Part shown: positions 48,161 to 61,165 of the stretch, in pieces
Layout of the letters: each line of letters opens with the position of its first letter
How positions within the stretch are numbered: the first letter of the stretch is position 1
Origin: Anseranas semipalmata
Taxonomy: Eukaryota > Chordata > Aves > Anseriformes > Anseranatidae
NCBI GenBank assembly: GCA_013399115.1
Contig: VXAA01005665.1
Coordinates: 1,034,249-1,098,248 of the forward strand
Direction of reading: 5' to 3'
Length of the DNA stretch: 64,000 nucleotides
Position numbers and translations under genes: made by a program
Notes under the pieces: model-generated
What the model saw: only the letters and a program-made list of their open reading frames with translations
Databases searched by the model: none
What the model was told of the DNA's origin: nothing

Positions 48161-50399
48161 AGGAAATTTGGTCTATCTTTATTTTATTTTATCATGGTTT
48201 TCTTACTTCCTTTTTATGCTTTCTGCTACCTAGAAGAACCTGCATGAATGTTTTTAGTGGGCTTCAGAAAGGGTAAATACTTGGATTTTGAGTAGAAGGA
48301 AGACTCTTGATTTGGACTACCATTGCGCAGGTGCTGCCAGAGGACATTCATGTTCAGGACAGAGTATATTGAACTTCTCTTGTGACATTTTGAAAAAGTC
48401 TAGTTCAGAAAGGTTTGAAAGAGTAAGGGGTAATTAAGCATGAAGAGGATTGTGCATAGCACCAAATTTGATGAAGCAGAGAACAAAATCTCCTGAAAAA
48501 TCTCAGACTATCTGACTATGGTTGTTTCAGTGCATGAATACTTAAGGACTGTTCTTTAGTGCACCTGATCAGATTTGTTCAAGGTGAACTCTGTAAATGA
48601 GCCTTTCCTCTATCAAAGCACCAGTATGAAGGCCTCTTGACCTCTTAAGAAGTGCATTTTTGACTTCTTGGTGACAGTATTGTTGCAGGTATCTTCTGGC
48701 AGCAGTTAACACTAGTTTCCAGGCTGGTCGGTCTTATCAGAGCTGCTAATGATGCGTCAATTTTCAGTCAGCAGGTGAAAGAGAGAGGCTAAGTGTCTTC
48801 ATTCAAATGTAATTAATTGAGGAATGGAATTCTGTGCTCCACATTTTCACTTCTCTGATACGCTCAGTGTCAGCTGCTATTATAAAGTTATCTATAGAGC
48901 TGCCCCACTAACCTTCTGCAGCTAGACATTTGATGTTAAAATTCTTCAAAATTTAAATAGGAATTTGCAATAGTTGTTTTGATATTGGGAATGGCATGGA
49001 TGAGTGAAGCCAACTGCTATTGCAGGAGGAGAAGCAGGTCATCCAGAAAGATCTCTGTTGTCTGTCTGTTGAGGAATAAAACGTTCCTTCCTGTTACTAA
49101 GAAGCCTGAGACCCTCAGATTAGAAATAGCAAATTCCCAGGAGGAGCCCCAAGTCCTAGGAAGAGACTGTTTACAGAGGGGAAGGTGTAACTGCCTTCAC
49201 ATTGCAAGATTTGTACTATCCAATCTATATAAAACCATGGTGGATTAGTAGCTATTTCTGCCATTCTCTTTTCCCCCATGTTAGCTGAGTATGAAGTTAC
49301 ATTTTTAGTTTTCTCGGGGAAAAATCTCTCTCATCTCATAGTCCCTCTGCTTCTCATAATGAAGTACTACTGTACGACCTACTCGGTCTATATATACATA
49401 ATGCTATATTCTCTCTCCAAAACAGTTGTAAAAGCAGTACTTACATGGGTTCTAGGGGATGTCCTATTAATACCTTCAGTGTTTTTCTAACTTAATACTA
49501 CACTTGTAGGTACTGTAAATGCCTTTCACTCTATTTCACTTTCCTCACCAGTCTGATATAAACACTATAATTTTCTGTATCCTGTTGGATATCTAAGAGA
49601 TTATTTAGATGCATCTTCTTCTTGACTTGTATTGTGTCTGTGTCCCAAAGAAATTGTCCTTAGTTTTGAGTTCCATAGGAGAGCACTTTTTTCTTTGTCA
49701 GCTCTTCTACAAATGCAGAAGTATGTTGTTTCTGCCATGCTTTTAAAAGAGGAGATGGATCAGAAACATAAGATTGAATTTAGTTTCAGCAGTGCTACTT
49801 ACAGCATACATCTCAATTTCTAACATAAATCATCATAGCAGTTGATACTCTGTCCAAATGTGTCTTGTCTAAGAGGTAAAGATCACTCTAGACTTTATTC
49901 ACTTGATTTATTTTGTTTGTTCTCATTACATCAATGAAATCAGTATCAGCTTATTTGAAGTTTAAATCAGGAGGGATTGCATGAAGAATGCTGTGCAAAT
50001 ATACTCTGGTATTGCCTAGATAGTTGTGCAATGACTTATATTGTCTTTTACTTAAGAATCAATTTATTTCTCAAGATTTTACAAGGTCTTCATCAATGGT
50101 CAAGTTCTGCACAACCATCTCTTTGATTTTCTTACAGTATATGATAAGATTTATTACATTGCTCTACATGAATATTTATTTTAGTAAATAATAGGTTTAA
50201 TTCATCTTGTTGTTTTGACTTAAAACCAGACAAACCAGGATAAACTGTGTTGACCATAATTCCCTGTATGGAAGGCCTATGGTTTAGATCCTTACTTAAG
50301 TACATATAATTAGACAAACATATTTCTCATTAGAGGTAGAATTATCCTGAAATCAAGCAAGTAACACAGCAGCTGTCCATTTTAGGAACAGGATGAAAT
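48161..50399. other. Unique AT-rich DNA, no gene seen
   Basis: Open frames of 60-90 codons have no known domain. Part of 49.5-50.4 kb could be further decayed sequence of the reverse-transcriptase relic next to it, but I cannot follow it. Confidence 0.4.
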
Positions 50400-50760
50400 A
50401 AACGTACATAAAGGAGACCCAAATACTACTGTTTGTCTTATTTGCATTATCTTCACAAAATTCTGAGCTATTCACTTATTAACATCAATCAGGCACTAGC
50501 TCTGTTGCAGAATTTTTTATTGAGGGATGGATAAATCTGGGTATCATCTGCATGACACATTGTACCATTATGGCAAAAAATACAAACTAGTGGAAGTGTA
50601 TGGATGTTGAAAGTATGAATCCAATATAGAGCCTAGGGAAACTCCATAACTCACGGTAGTTTGAAAGAGCATTTATTATGGTTACAAGGTTTCACCATTG
50701 AGACGTGTAGAAATGAAAACTTGTCAGATTCCACCTTTAATTCAAGGTCATTACAAAAAA
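50400..50760 (-). pseudogene. Ancient LINE reverse-transcriptase relic (L2/CR1 superfamily)
   Basis: Read on the minus strand, with frameshifts and stops, successive blocks match the palm of L2/CR1-group reverse transcriptases. Near 50630-50660 SYGVSLGSILDSYF corresponds to the conserved GVPQGSVLGPLLF block. Near 50530-50557 CHADDTQIYPSLN corresponds to YADDTQLY, the catalytic motif C, with both aspartates still readable. CLIDVNK then IAQNFVKIMQIRQTVVFGSP (about 50405-50490) corresponds to the following WM..NFL.LN..KTEVL.FG region. At least two frameshifts and several stops show it is long dead. It is much older than the CR1 copies and keeps only about 120 codons. L2, L3 and Rex1 all share these motifs, so the clade is open. 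Confidence 0.75.
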
Positions 50761-51070
50761 CTTGCCAAGGCTATCGTAGTAGCATAGCATGATCTGAAGC
50801 TGATTGAAAATTTTCAGATTTTCTAGTGCTATTGAAATAAGAACTTTCCCTTTCTAAAATCTTCTCCTAGTGTTTTTCAAAAGATAGTTTCACCTTCTAA
50901 AGGTGGAATTTTCGTATGTCACTTTAAAACAGTGAAAGCTTCTTTCATATCTTTGGGGCAAGAACAACGAAACTAATGAAGTCTTAATAACCATTCCTTT
51001 ACTGACTCTTCTGTATTCCCTCCCTTGTAGTTTATAGTCACTGTTTCCAGTATGTAACCTCTGAGGTCTG
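50761..51070. other. Unassigned DNA, possibly decayed LINE
   Basis: This is where the upstream half of the reverse transcriptase (minus strand) would be expected. I cannot trace its motifs reliably. No other feature seen. Confidence 0.3.
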
Positions 51071-51235
51071 GTGCTGTTCTCTGGTGATTAAATCATGTCC
51101 AATGGCTAAACCTGTGAGTTTCAAAGGTCTGGGTTTCATTTCTAGGTCTCCCACGGTATTACTTTGTGATTTCTCTTGGCACTTAAGGCCAAAGTTTTCT
51201 CATATTCAGCAGTCTGATGGGGAGGGCAGTGGTGA
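51071..51235 (+). mobile_element. Ancient MIR-like SINE relic, plus strand
   Basis: The series GTGCTGTTCTCTGGTGATTA, GTCTGGGTTTCATTTCTAGG, TCTCCCACGGTATTACTTTG, TGATTTCTCTTGGCACTTAA, GTTTTCTCATATTCAGCAG, CTGATGGGGA tracks the MIR consensus from the tRNA-like head through the B box, the TGTGACCTTGGGCAAGTCAC core and the CTCATCTGTAAAATGGGGA end. Substitutions are many but the order and spacing hold over about 165 bp. The match is from memory. Confidence 0.62.
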
Positions 51236-54200
51236 TGAAGAACAAAATTGATGCTTGTCTGTGAAGACAACAAATATTTGAAAATGCCCTTATTAAGAGT
51301 GCAGAAGAAGGGCTTTGTAGGCCTGCATGGAACATATTGCCCCTCTTTTCTCACTTCTGTCAATAATTACACAGGACCAGGTATCTGAGAGATGAATTTA
51401 GGTAGGCAATTGAGTTTGTTTGCTTAATGTTATCGCATTTCTCCAGTTCTTGTTTTATTTTGTTGAAAAGAATATATTTTCAATTTTATGGTTAGCCTCT
51501 GAATATAAAAATATATTTTTGTAATTCTTTTAAATGCAAAATTTCATGTTAGATCAAGATAATAGGTTATTTCACAGTTTCAATATTCCGTCAGATAATA
51601 TAAAACATAATCACAGAATCTCAAAAAAAAATCATAAATATCTATTTTGATACATTATATATGCTATTTGTCAAAAGAGATTTGGAAGAAAAGTAAGTAT
51701 CTGAGTTCTGACTTTTTTTAGAAGATTCACAAAATATGTTAGTGTTTGGTTTGTTTGTTTCTTACAAGCTCTCTCTGAGCCTCAGAGGAAGAAAGCTGGA
51801 ATCGTATAATGATGATAATAGTTCTTAACAAAGTTGCTGACTGCTCTTTACCCTTTCCAATTATATTTGGGAAATACTTGGCCCTAGCATCTGTAAGATC
51901 TTTCCAATATTGAGACAGCTGAGATTTCCACATAATATTGTGTACACACAGTCCAAATGCTCACTGTTGTAATTCCAGCCAGAATCCTTCTACCATTCAT
52001 TGTCCCTACATACTAAGGAAAGCACCAAAATATGAATCGACTTTTTCTTTCTCAGATTGATGGACTATGTTAGCAGCACTGGAAAGAGCAGTTACACAAT
52101 CCTGTATGTTCTCTTTACTCCCTATAATACATTTTATTCCAGTATGTTCTGCAGAATAGATATAAACAAGGCAGCTGTTTTGGCAGTGTAACATGCTCAT
52201 GAAAATTGTAGGTCACAATGGAATAAAGCAGCCCTAGCAACACAGAAATAGCAAAGGAAAGTACAAAGCCTCACTGAAAAGAGATTGGTAGGGGCAGGCC
52301 ATCGCTGTTGACATGCACTGTTCATTTGAGAGACACCTACCCTGAGCCAGTATGTCAGTCATTTCTTGGCTAAACAGTTTAATAACCAGTGTAGAAGTCT
52401 TTGGAATGGAGTAGGATAACATCTGTTTCCATTCTTGTGAAACACAACATAGTTATGGGAGAGTGGCTGTAGGGAGGATGTTCCTTTTGAGGTGGACCCA
52501 GTTATCATGGACTAAAGCATTTTGTCAGTTGTTATTTCCTAGCTTTCAAATAAGTGATTCTTCCCTCCACAATGGTTAATGCAAATTCTGATTGCTTTTT
52601 TCAATTTAAATGTCCTTGTTCGGTTGTAAGGTATTTGGGACTGGATTGTCCAAAGCAGATTATTAGGGGAGCTTGCCATACTTGAATAGAACTCTGCTGA
52701 GAATTTAGATGCTTTATTTGCCATCTAAATGGAAGTAGTATTGTAAAAGTGATTGTGATATCGAGCATTGAGCCCTTATGGTTATCTACAAAGAATTTTT
52801 GTGGGCAGTGCGTTGCATTTTGGATGTGCAAGTATTGTGAACTCATGAGACTCATGCAGATGCGTATGGCCCGGTGAAGTCAGTTTTCGGATTCCAGCCA
52901 GATAAAACACCTTGCTTCAGAGTCCTGGATTTCCATTTAGGCACAGTAAAAAGGATGGATGTAGCGAGTACCTGAGATCTGCTCATGATATTGTTAGATG
53001 CAGTGGAGTTGGTGGCCATGGTTTCCTAATGTCTGGAAGTTGGGTGGTGCTACTGCTCTGAAGCAGGCTGTGGACTTCCCTTTATCCCAAATGTCTAGAT
53101 TCTTCAACTTCTATCAAGAGAAAATTCCTGACAGAAAAAAAGGAATTTAATAACAATACCTAAATGCTGGAGAAATGGTATAGTTATGTATCTCTGATCA
53201 CTGATTTTTATTTCTCTGTTGATAGTTACAGGTGCATTTTAAAGCACAGACTTTTCTTCCAGGTTTGTTCCAACATTATTTTTTAACCAAAGGAAGTGGA
53301 GGGGGTGCTTTCAAACAAAAAGGAAAGGTTCGTTTGTTTGTTTTTCTCTTCATCTCAGATGCTCTTCTGAAAGAGATGACGAGCTCCTTTCTCAAGATCT
53401 GTTTCTTAAATCTCTGTGTGAGATCCGATCTTCAGTGAATTTGTTTTACTTTAGTGGACAGTAGTCATTGAAACACAAGGTGTTTAAATGGCTGAGGATT
53501 CCCTGTTATTACTAACATTTGGTGCTGTATATTAATACTAGCTTCTTAGGGTGGTTCAGGCACAGGACCAGAAGAAAGGAAGTTAAAAACTTCCATGTGT
53601 GCCACCATTGTTTTATAGAGGATCTCTGTAAGCTTTTCCAAGGCAGCGTTACACCCTGCATTGCTCTGCTGTTCTTTCGAGGGCTAGGAGCATCAGGGTC
53701 TTCCCCACATTTTAATTAGATTACGGGCTGCGTATAACAAAAAAGTAATGGAAAATACTTGAGCAGAGTATTGCACAGGGATTTCTGTGCTGTTCATACA
53801 CAGCTACCTCAAAAATCTGGTCTGGTCAGAAACAGCTATGGGATTATTCAAGTGGATCTGTTGTCCACAAGATCCCATGGGTTGTTAGAGGTGGAGGAGA
53901 GACATATGCAGTGTTTGGTTACCATGCACCTCGGGTTGTTGATCCCGAATTAACATCTTTGCTCACTGCTCGTCTGACTGCAGAATACCCAACTTGTTTT
54001 CCTTTAAGTTGATAAAATGAATTTCATCTCTTACAGAAACTAACTGGTGGCATTATATTGCCTTTATGTAGCTTCTCAGCTCAAGTACCAGAACCAGGAC
54101 TTCATTTGGCCTATTGACAGTAACAACAAATTTAAGCAGGAACCCAAGTCATTTATGTTTTGGAAACTCTTGTTGGCTCTCAGAAAGCTAAGCAGATGAA

Positions 54201-55585
54201 CAGATGTGCTCCTGTTCTTCACAGGGTGCTGTAGCTGAAAGCGTGTCAGTAGCGGTACCCGAGGAAGGAGAAAATCTTCCTTTTTAGGAGCCAGACTATG
54301 AATTCAGGTCTGGAAGCTAAATATTCTAAAGATGATTAAAAAAAAAATGATGGCAGACACTTATAATGACAGCATCTCTGAAACTGATAGAAGATTTAGT
54401 AATAACAAAGAAACACTGTAAATGTTGGATCTCTCATCTGTTATATCAACGTGCTGTTCATGGGCTCCCTGAAGAGCTAATAACAAACTAAATGTCATAA
54501 TTCCACTGTGGTTTATAAAATACGGTAAGAATCATTAAAATGCTGTAACATGGCAGAAGTCCTTCAGAAGGAGTTGAGCATGAGATGAGTATGCAGAATA
54601 CATAAACAATTATGCAAAGCTGTCCGAAGGGTGGGAAATTGGAACGAGGGCCTTGCAAAGGGATCTTGCACGATAGCTGCAAATCCAGTGGGTGCTGGCA
54701 GCAGCCTCCAGCAGGGGATCGACCCAGACTTCGCAGGTCCCCACGTGTCTTACAGCTGCTGTGGGAGGTTACTCTCAGGATGCCAAAGTTTGTAACTGTG
54801 CTCTGTTAGATTGTGTAAGCAAAGATAAGACTGTAGGTTCCTGATTTATATCGGTGGGGGTGCGTGATAAAATACATCCAGTCCATCTCCTGGGGCTTGC
54901 TTTTTGGTTGTTAGTTTCTGTTGAGAGCACTGCAACCCTTTTTCATGAGAGGGGTGGCTCTTCTCTTTGTGTGCTTTTTCTAGTAATTATTATTTCTGCA
55001 TGCATATGTAATACGTGTTGTGTGTGGTGCATCAGAAGTACGTGAAGTATTTATTGTAGTTGGATTTAGAAACAATTTTGCATAACCATAAGTTTCACAG
55101 GCTAGTAATTTTTGCTTTTCATATCGTGCTTAGTAGCTTTCATAAATAAGACAGCTGAAGTCTTGCCTTTTTCCTCCATGATACTTTGCTGACCTCTCTC
55201 CAGCTTCCAGTTGTCTGTCATCTGCCACCCCTTTGTGCGTTCGCTTAGTTTTCATTCAAAACTATTTGTTTTCATTTGTTTTGAGGAATAGTAATTATTG
55301 CATTTATTGTCACTGATCTCTGGAAATGTAAAGTATGTCAGCTAATGCTTCCCAAATAGCAGCTCAAATGAAGGAAGAATATCAATCCCTGCATTGATGT
55401 CCATTTACATTTTAGGAATTTACAAGTGTATAAAACTAATGAGCTAATAATTCAGCATTCTTTTCAGATAATGTTATGTACAGAAATGAATAGGATGAAT
55501 AGGCTTTCCTCCCGTGCTTAGGCTTCTCCTACAGAATTTAATTTTTGTAATGATTACCATAATGGACTGCCCATCCCACTCCAAC
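51236..55585. other. Unique AT-rich DNA, no gene seen
   Basis: Open frames up to 84 codons have no known domain. No dispersed repeat is recognised. The part at 54.6-54.8 kb is locally GC-richer without a repeat match. Confidence 0.45.
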
Positions 55586-55660
55586 AATAAATGTTCCCCA
55601 GGAGGCAGACTAATAAAATAAATGCTTCTCCAGAGCAGACATAATAAAATTCCTCTGATC
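55586..55660. repeat. 31-bp imperfect tandem repeat with four AATAAA hexamers
   Basis: AATAAATGTTCCCCAGGAGG-CAGACT (55586-55611) is repeated as AATAAATGCTTCTCCAGAGC-AGACAT (55617-55642), and a third unit starts AATAAAATTCCTCTG. AATAAA occurs at 55586, 55612, 55617 and 55643. The hexamers may be a by-product of the repeat. If a transcript crosses this point on the plus strand it could end here. Confidence 0.7.
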
Positions 55661-56359
55661 TTTGGCTTATTCTCTCTCCAGAAGCTCAGAAGAAAAAATC
55701 AGCCTTGTAGCACTGTTGAGAGGTTGCAAGTTCTGGTTTCCGGTTCGCTAGCTTAGGAAGCAAGTTCCCAAGTCAGGGAAGTGCGTGCAAAATGTGCTCT
55801 GCCAACATTTCCCTTCCGTTTACACTCGGGCAGCTTCCACTCCTGCTGATCTCAGTGTTTGCAAGGGAATGTGCCTCTACAGTTGTATCCACCAACCCTG
55901 CCAACAAATACGATGTGTTTCCCTGGTCCTTCCTGCCTGCCTTTTTTTTTTTTTCCCCCGCTCCATTTTGGTATGATTCATTGTTTTCTCCCAGTATTAC
56001 AGGATGCAGCTTCATAATCTTCTCCTATTATTCCTTCTGCAATATTCAGCTACCATCTTGATTTGATCTAAATCTTTCAAAACATACTCAGTCATTTGTG
56101 TAAGTTATTGACAACCGTTTTAATAACTTTACCTTCTTAAAATGAATTCTACTTCTAGTACTTCTGTGAAGAGCAAAGCATTATTTCCCATGATAATTCC
56201 TTAAAATAAGATGTCATATCAGAGATTTCTGCTGTAAACTTGTCAATCTTAACTGCAGCATTTTACGTGTTTTCCAAAATACATGGATTTGTGATTGACT
56301 TTTTGAGGTACAATATTCTAGCCCTTTGGCTGCTTTTTAAAAGCAAACTGTGCATGGTA
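55661..56359. other. Unique DNA, no gene seen
   Basis: A T13C5 tract lies near 55943-55960. Three overlapping frames at 55773-56061 have no known domain. Confidence 0.5.
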
Positions 56360-56425
56360 TTCAGGAATGTAGACAGCTATAAGAGATCGTTGTGATCATC
56401 AAGTCCAGTCTGTATGAACGATACT
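56360..56425 (-). mobile_element. Possible very old CR1 3'-end stub, minus strand
   Basis: AAGAGATCGTTGTGATCATC followed by AAGTCCAGTCTGTATGAACG resembles the old sauropsid CR1 series GATCATCTAGTCTGACCTCC, TGTATAACA. It lacks the octamer. It is short and uncertain. Confidence 0.38.
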
Positions 56426-57909
56426 TTGAAGATTTTGTCATTGACTCGCTCATGCTGTCATGGCTGTTAATAATATTAATAGTAGTATAAAAATGAAATA
56501 GTGATGAGGAGTCCTTGTAGGGGAAAAAGAAAACACACACATACAAAAAAAAAAAAAAACACAAATAAAAAAAAAACACGAGCATTAATGACTTCTTGCA
56601 TTCATTCTTCATTCTTCCTTCTTCATTTCAGCTCTAGCCCGACATCATCTCCCATTAGCAAATTCTTCATGTTTCCCTACATTTGCTGTGCTGGTATCCA
56701 TCTTCTGCCTCATTTACATGCTGGGTATATGGGATCTCATTCTAATACATTTAAGTAAAGATTAAGCTACTAAGCGTCTATTATCTGCCAGCAGTCAGAT
56801 TAGCCTTGACTGATCTACGTTTGTTAACTTCATATTAATTTGCTGGCCTCAGTTGACTGACTGTGCCGGAGTTTCTGATCACTTCTTTCACCTCTTTCTG
56901 GTCATTTCCAGGGAACAAATTCACTCATCCTTGCCAATCTATTCAAAATGACTTGATGGTGGATTTATTAGGTAGGGTTTTTTCGTCAAGACAATTGATG
57001 CTTAGCAAGTGTAATGCTGTTTAGTGGTGATTAAAAAAAAAAAGCAAGCGGTGGTAAAACAGCAAGCAGTGGGATTCAAAAAATACAAATTACATCTAAT
57101 CTAATATAAATTACAGCTATAGTTCATATATAATAATTTCCTGATTGATGGTTTCATGTGTCCTTCTCAAAATAACTTGCTGCTGGCCGTTTTTCATTGA
57201 CTTTGTATTGGCTTGTTACTTTATTGGTATGCTAGGTATATGTAGAAATTCCTGTGCTATGTGTCCAGCGCTAATGTATTTGGTCAAGCTATGCATCTCT
57301 AAAGGACTTTTTTGGACATCTCCTTGTCTTTGCACCTTTTTGCATATAATTCCATGAGTATCTTCGACCTTCCATCGTATTCCATCCTGCTACATATATT
57401 GTAAATCCTGTTCCAGAATTTGTTACCTGTATGCTTGTTAGCCACGCTCTCTAGTTCATCAGTTCATCAGGGATGGCCTTTACAATGATTATATATTTTT
57501 CTGGCGGTGATCTTTTTTTTTTTCTCCAGGCATTCATAGCATTATTTTAACTTATAAAATTTTCCCTTGGGGCTCAGGTATGCTTCCCGTTGCAAAGTTT
57601 CCCAGTGAAAGCCGGGGAGTGATTTGAATATGTGCAATATCACTCCCAACCAGGCTCGCTGCTCGTGTGGAGGCACAGCTTGGTACCCTGTCAACAGCTT
57701 GGAGCAGCGTAATGGGGAGCTCAACACCTCTTCCAGTGCTCCAGTGACCAGGAGGGATTAATGCCTTGCTTTTCAGATCTTTCACTTAGCTTATCAGAGT
57801 ACAAGCCTAAGGGTAAAAAGGTATATTCACTTAAAAACAGATTTTTGCGGTTATGGAACGAAGTTGTGAAAAAACAAAACATAATACAATATTGAGATAC
57901 ATTATATAT

Positions 57910-57913
<4 letters not shown>
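56426..57913. other. Unique AT-rich DNA with A-rich simple repeats, no gene seen
   Basis: An ACACACAC/A15/ACAAATA10 tract lies at about 56531-56578 and an A11 run near 57034. The piece at 57560-57760 is GC-richer but unrecognised. Confidence 0.5.
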
Positions 57914-57953
<40 letters not shown>

Positions 57954-57955
57954 TA
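57914..57955. repeat. Compound (AT)n(AC)n microsatellite
   Basis: About thirteen AT units run straight into seven or eight AC units. It is read directly and is likely polymorphic in length. Confidence 0.97.
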
Positions 57956-60900
57956 CACTTATATCGGCTGCTTCAGCTAGCTTCTGTCTCCATCTCTCTC
58001 TGAGGGGATACAGGAATCTCTTCTGGTCTTGACACAGGGTCACTCCTGCTCGTGCTGTCTTTCAGGGGCCTTCCCCATGCTCGGGGCAAAAAAAAGAGTC
58101 CAGGAGCAAAAGCTGTTGAAATGTTTTCTGTGTGGGTCCAAGCTAGAATGCCAAAGTCTTGTTTTTTTTCCTTTCTGACGAAAATTATTTCCTATGATTT
58201 GCTACTGGAACAGTATTTGGCACTGCTGAGGGTACTGGTATTATCCTTGCTCCCACCTCTGGAAGTCTGATTTACAGTTCAGCCTTCGTTAAAAAAAAAA
58301 AAAAAAGATGATGAAACCTTGTATCTCACTTCATAAGAGAAGTTAAATGTACGGTGTCTTGCTAGGCTGATCAGTGCTTCTTTTTCTTTCTTTCTTTCCT
58401 TCTTTCTTTTTGTGTTGAGTACAATACCCACAGGGTGAAACTGGGAATAAAGAGCCTTGCTTTAGGAACATCCTGATAAACATCACTGTTGGTTTTAGGG
58501 TGTCTCCTGAGAATCCTGTTACTAAGAGGTCTTGCCATTGTTAGCACCATGTTCTTCTGAGAGGTATCTCACTGCAGTGTTTTTGTAGTCAAGCTGATTT
58601 TTTATTTTTATTTTTTAGCATTGTCAAGAAGGTCTATCTACTACACAACCAAATTAGTTGGAACCAACCTAGTTCCAAGGATCTAGAATAATTCCTATTA
58701 AAATCCCATCTACCAGCTTCTTCAAAATCAGTTTGACCCAAACAGAAATCTTTTCTGCCATCCTTTTTTTTCCCATATAGTTGCTAATAGCTAACTTTAC
58801 CTTTATTATGTTTCATGAAAAACTTATGCTTTTGTAGTATTCTAATCATTACTGCTATTCCATCTTGCTTCTCTTACTCCTGTAACAGAAGGCACTTGTC
58901 TAAAGCTCCTGTATTTTGCTGTCCAAATCCCTTGCATTAATATGCAAATATTTTGCTCGTTTCCTATTGGTTCCCTAATTGGATTGGGCACATCTTTTCA
59001 CTAGCATGTCTTGTGTATGCAAATACTCTTCATAGCCAGCTTTAGGATTGTTTTTCTCTTCTGTACAGACTGCAACAGTGACAAATCTGAATTTACTGTG
59101 GTGTCCTTATGTACTTACTGCCCTCCTTCTAAGTGCTAAACCAGTGTTTGGAGATTACACAAATTCTCACAATCATCTTTCTTCATTTCTTAGTTTGAAA
59201 AGCATCCTGTTGAGCAGTTGAGCCTAAATAATAGAAAAATGTTTTGAGGCAGTCCCTCCTTTGAGAAGGGGTTGTGTTTCCAGTGAAAGCATTCCATTTT
59301 TTTTTTTCCAGTTCTGGTGCTGGAGCAATTTACTGCTGTTGGTTGTCTTTGTTATATTCCTTTCTTTTCCCCTGTATTTCCTTTATGAAGAACAGGAAGA
59401 ATTATGACCCAGATTTCTCAATCTTTGCTGGTCTTTTTTTTTTTCTTTATCATCATGTTTGTTACATTTGACGATGTGTTAATTTCTACCAACAATGTTT
59501 AAATATGAAAGTGCTGAAAGACTAAGCATGGAAAGAATAAGAATAAACAGTCTGTTGATTATACAGGGGCACGTCACTAGTTCCTTACAAAGTAATGCAA
59601 GAATACTGTCCTGTTAGAAACAAGAGCATCAAGTTCATGTGTTTTTTAAGTACTTCTCCAGATTTTAGAAGCTATTTTGTTGGCAAAAAATGTCTAGGTC
59701 AGCATTCTGAATTGATTTTCTGTAAGCATATGTATTTATGAAATTCTCTGTGAATAGGATTTAATCTCTTACGTGATATAGGAATTAAACAGAAGATTAA
59801 TTTGTCCCAAAGCAATCATACTATTTCCAGTCTTTAATGTCCGTAATGTCTCCAAATCTTTTGATGTAGCAGTCATGTTAATGCATTAATAGTAGTAATG
59901 CCCTGGCTTCATCTATTTATTTATTTAGTAGTAGTGTTGTGTGCATCCCATATTTCTGTAGATTCCTGAAGGGAAAATAACTTTGTGGTTGGGTGGGTGT
60001 CCAAACAGCAATTTGAGCCTTAGGTGACGCCTAGCAGCCCGGATGACATTCAGTTATCTCTGCACCCTTGTGCCTTCTCTCATTGTATCCAACGCCAACA
60101 CGAGGCAAAGCCAGGTAGCTGAAGCAGGGAGCAGAGTGGGAAGGAAGTGGACTGTAGTGGCAATGGGCAAATGCCTCGATGTCAGATCGTCTTGTGTCCC
60201 ATCTCCAGCACAGCCTGGCAGCTTTTCTTCTGCCTCGGGGTGCTAAAGCCAGCAGATCCAGCCGGCAGATCACACCTGGTGTGCCACATGGGCAATGAAG
60301 TCCCCCAAAGGTCCTTGCTCTGAGGTCTTACAGGAAGCAGCACAAACCAGGAGGCAAGGCATGTGGTTGTACAGCACGTTCTAGGTGCAAAAGCTGTGGT
60401 TTCCAAGGAAAATCTTAATTACAGAGTCGGGTGGCATTTGCATAACAATAATTTGGGAATAGGGTAGAGTTAGAAATGAGGCATAGGTCAGTGGAACGAC
60501 ATGACAGATTGGATAAATTGCAGGTTGAGGGATGAGTGGGGGTAGGGAGGTGGAGATGGAGGCAGCAGTACTGTGAGAGATTTGTTAGGGCACTGACGAA
60601 GGTGGCAGAGATTTAAAATTTGGGTTTTGGGGAGACCTGAGGTTTCATAGGGAGGGGTGCAGAGAGGTAGGGTTGTTAGACCAAGTTTTGGAAAGTAATT
60701 TCTGTATGGGGAATGTTGACTATGACGTCAAAATATATTTGGTAAACTTAGGAGAGCTATATCTTTTTCCTTATTTTCAATACTGTCGGAGGGAATTTAA
60801 TAACTTTTCAAATACTTTGTTATTATTCAATGGAAGGTGTTATAAATCAGAAAAGTTGCTTGTCTCTGGTAAAAGCATTATTACACTACAGCAACACAAA

Positions 60901-61165
60901 CCAAGTTCCATATGAAAAGAGAGGAGTTTAGTTTTAACTACTGCAGACTGCATTTAATATGTTTATTGGTGTTTGTGCCAATGGTATGTATACTTTCCCA
61001 TTCTCAGCTTCAAACCTTTTCAGCAAGAGCAAACCTCTAATTCCTTCTGTAATGCAATGCTGTTGTTGTCCAAGCTATGCGGATAATTTAATTTGAAGAA
61101 GGTTTCACAGCTTTCTCATGTAGAGAAGTGAAGCATCAGGTTTGGATAGATTATATATTTGGAAA
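57956..61165. other. Unique DNA with simple repeats, no gene seen
   Basis: An A16 run lies at 58291-58306. Two perfect octamer words (ATGCAAAT) at 58942 and 59017 bracket three ATTGG words. The region 60.0-60.4 kb is GC-richer with overlapping frames of 67-80 codons and no known domain or repeat. Confidence 0.45.
58381..58411. repeat. (CTTT)n microsatellite
   Basis: CTTT units with one CCTT interruption, read directly. Confidence 0.93.

Noticed and set aside
57787..57800. TTAGCTTATCAGAG resembles the start of miR-21
   Set aside because: The match ends after 12 bases and no hairpin partner is present.
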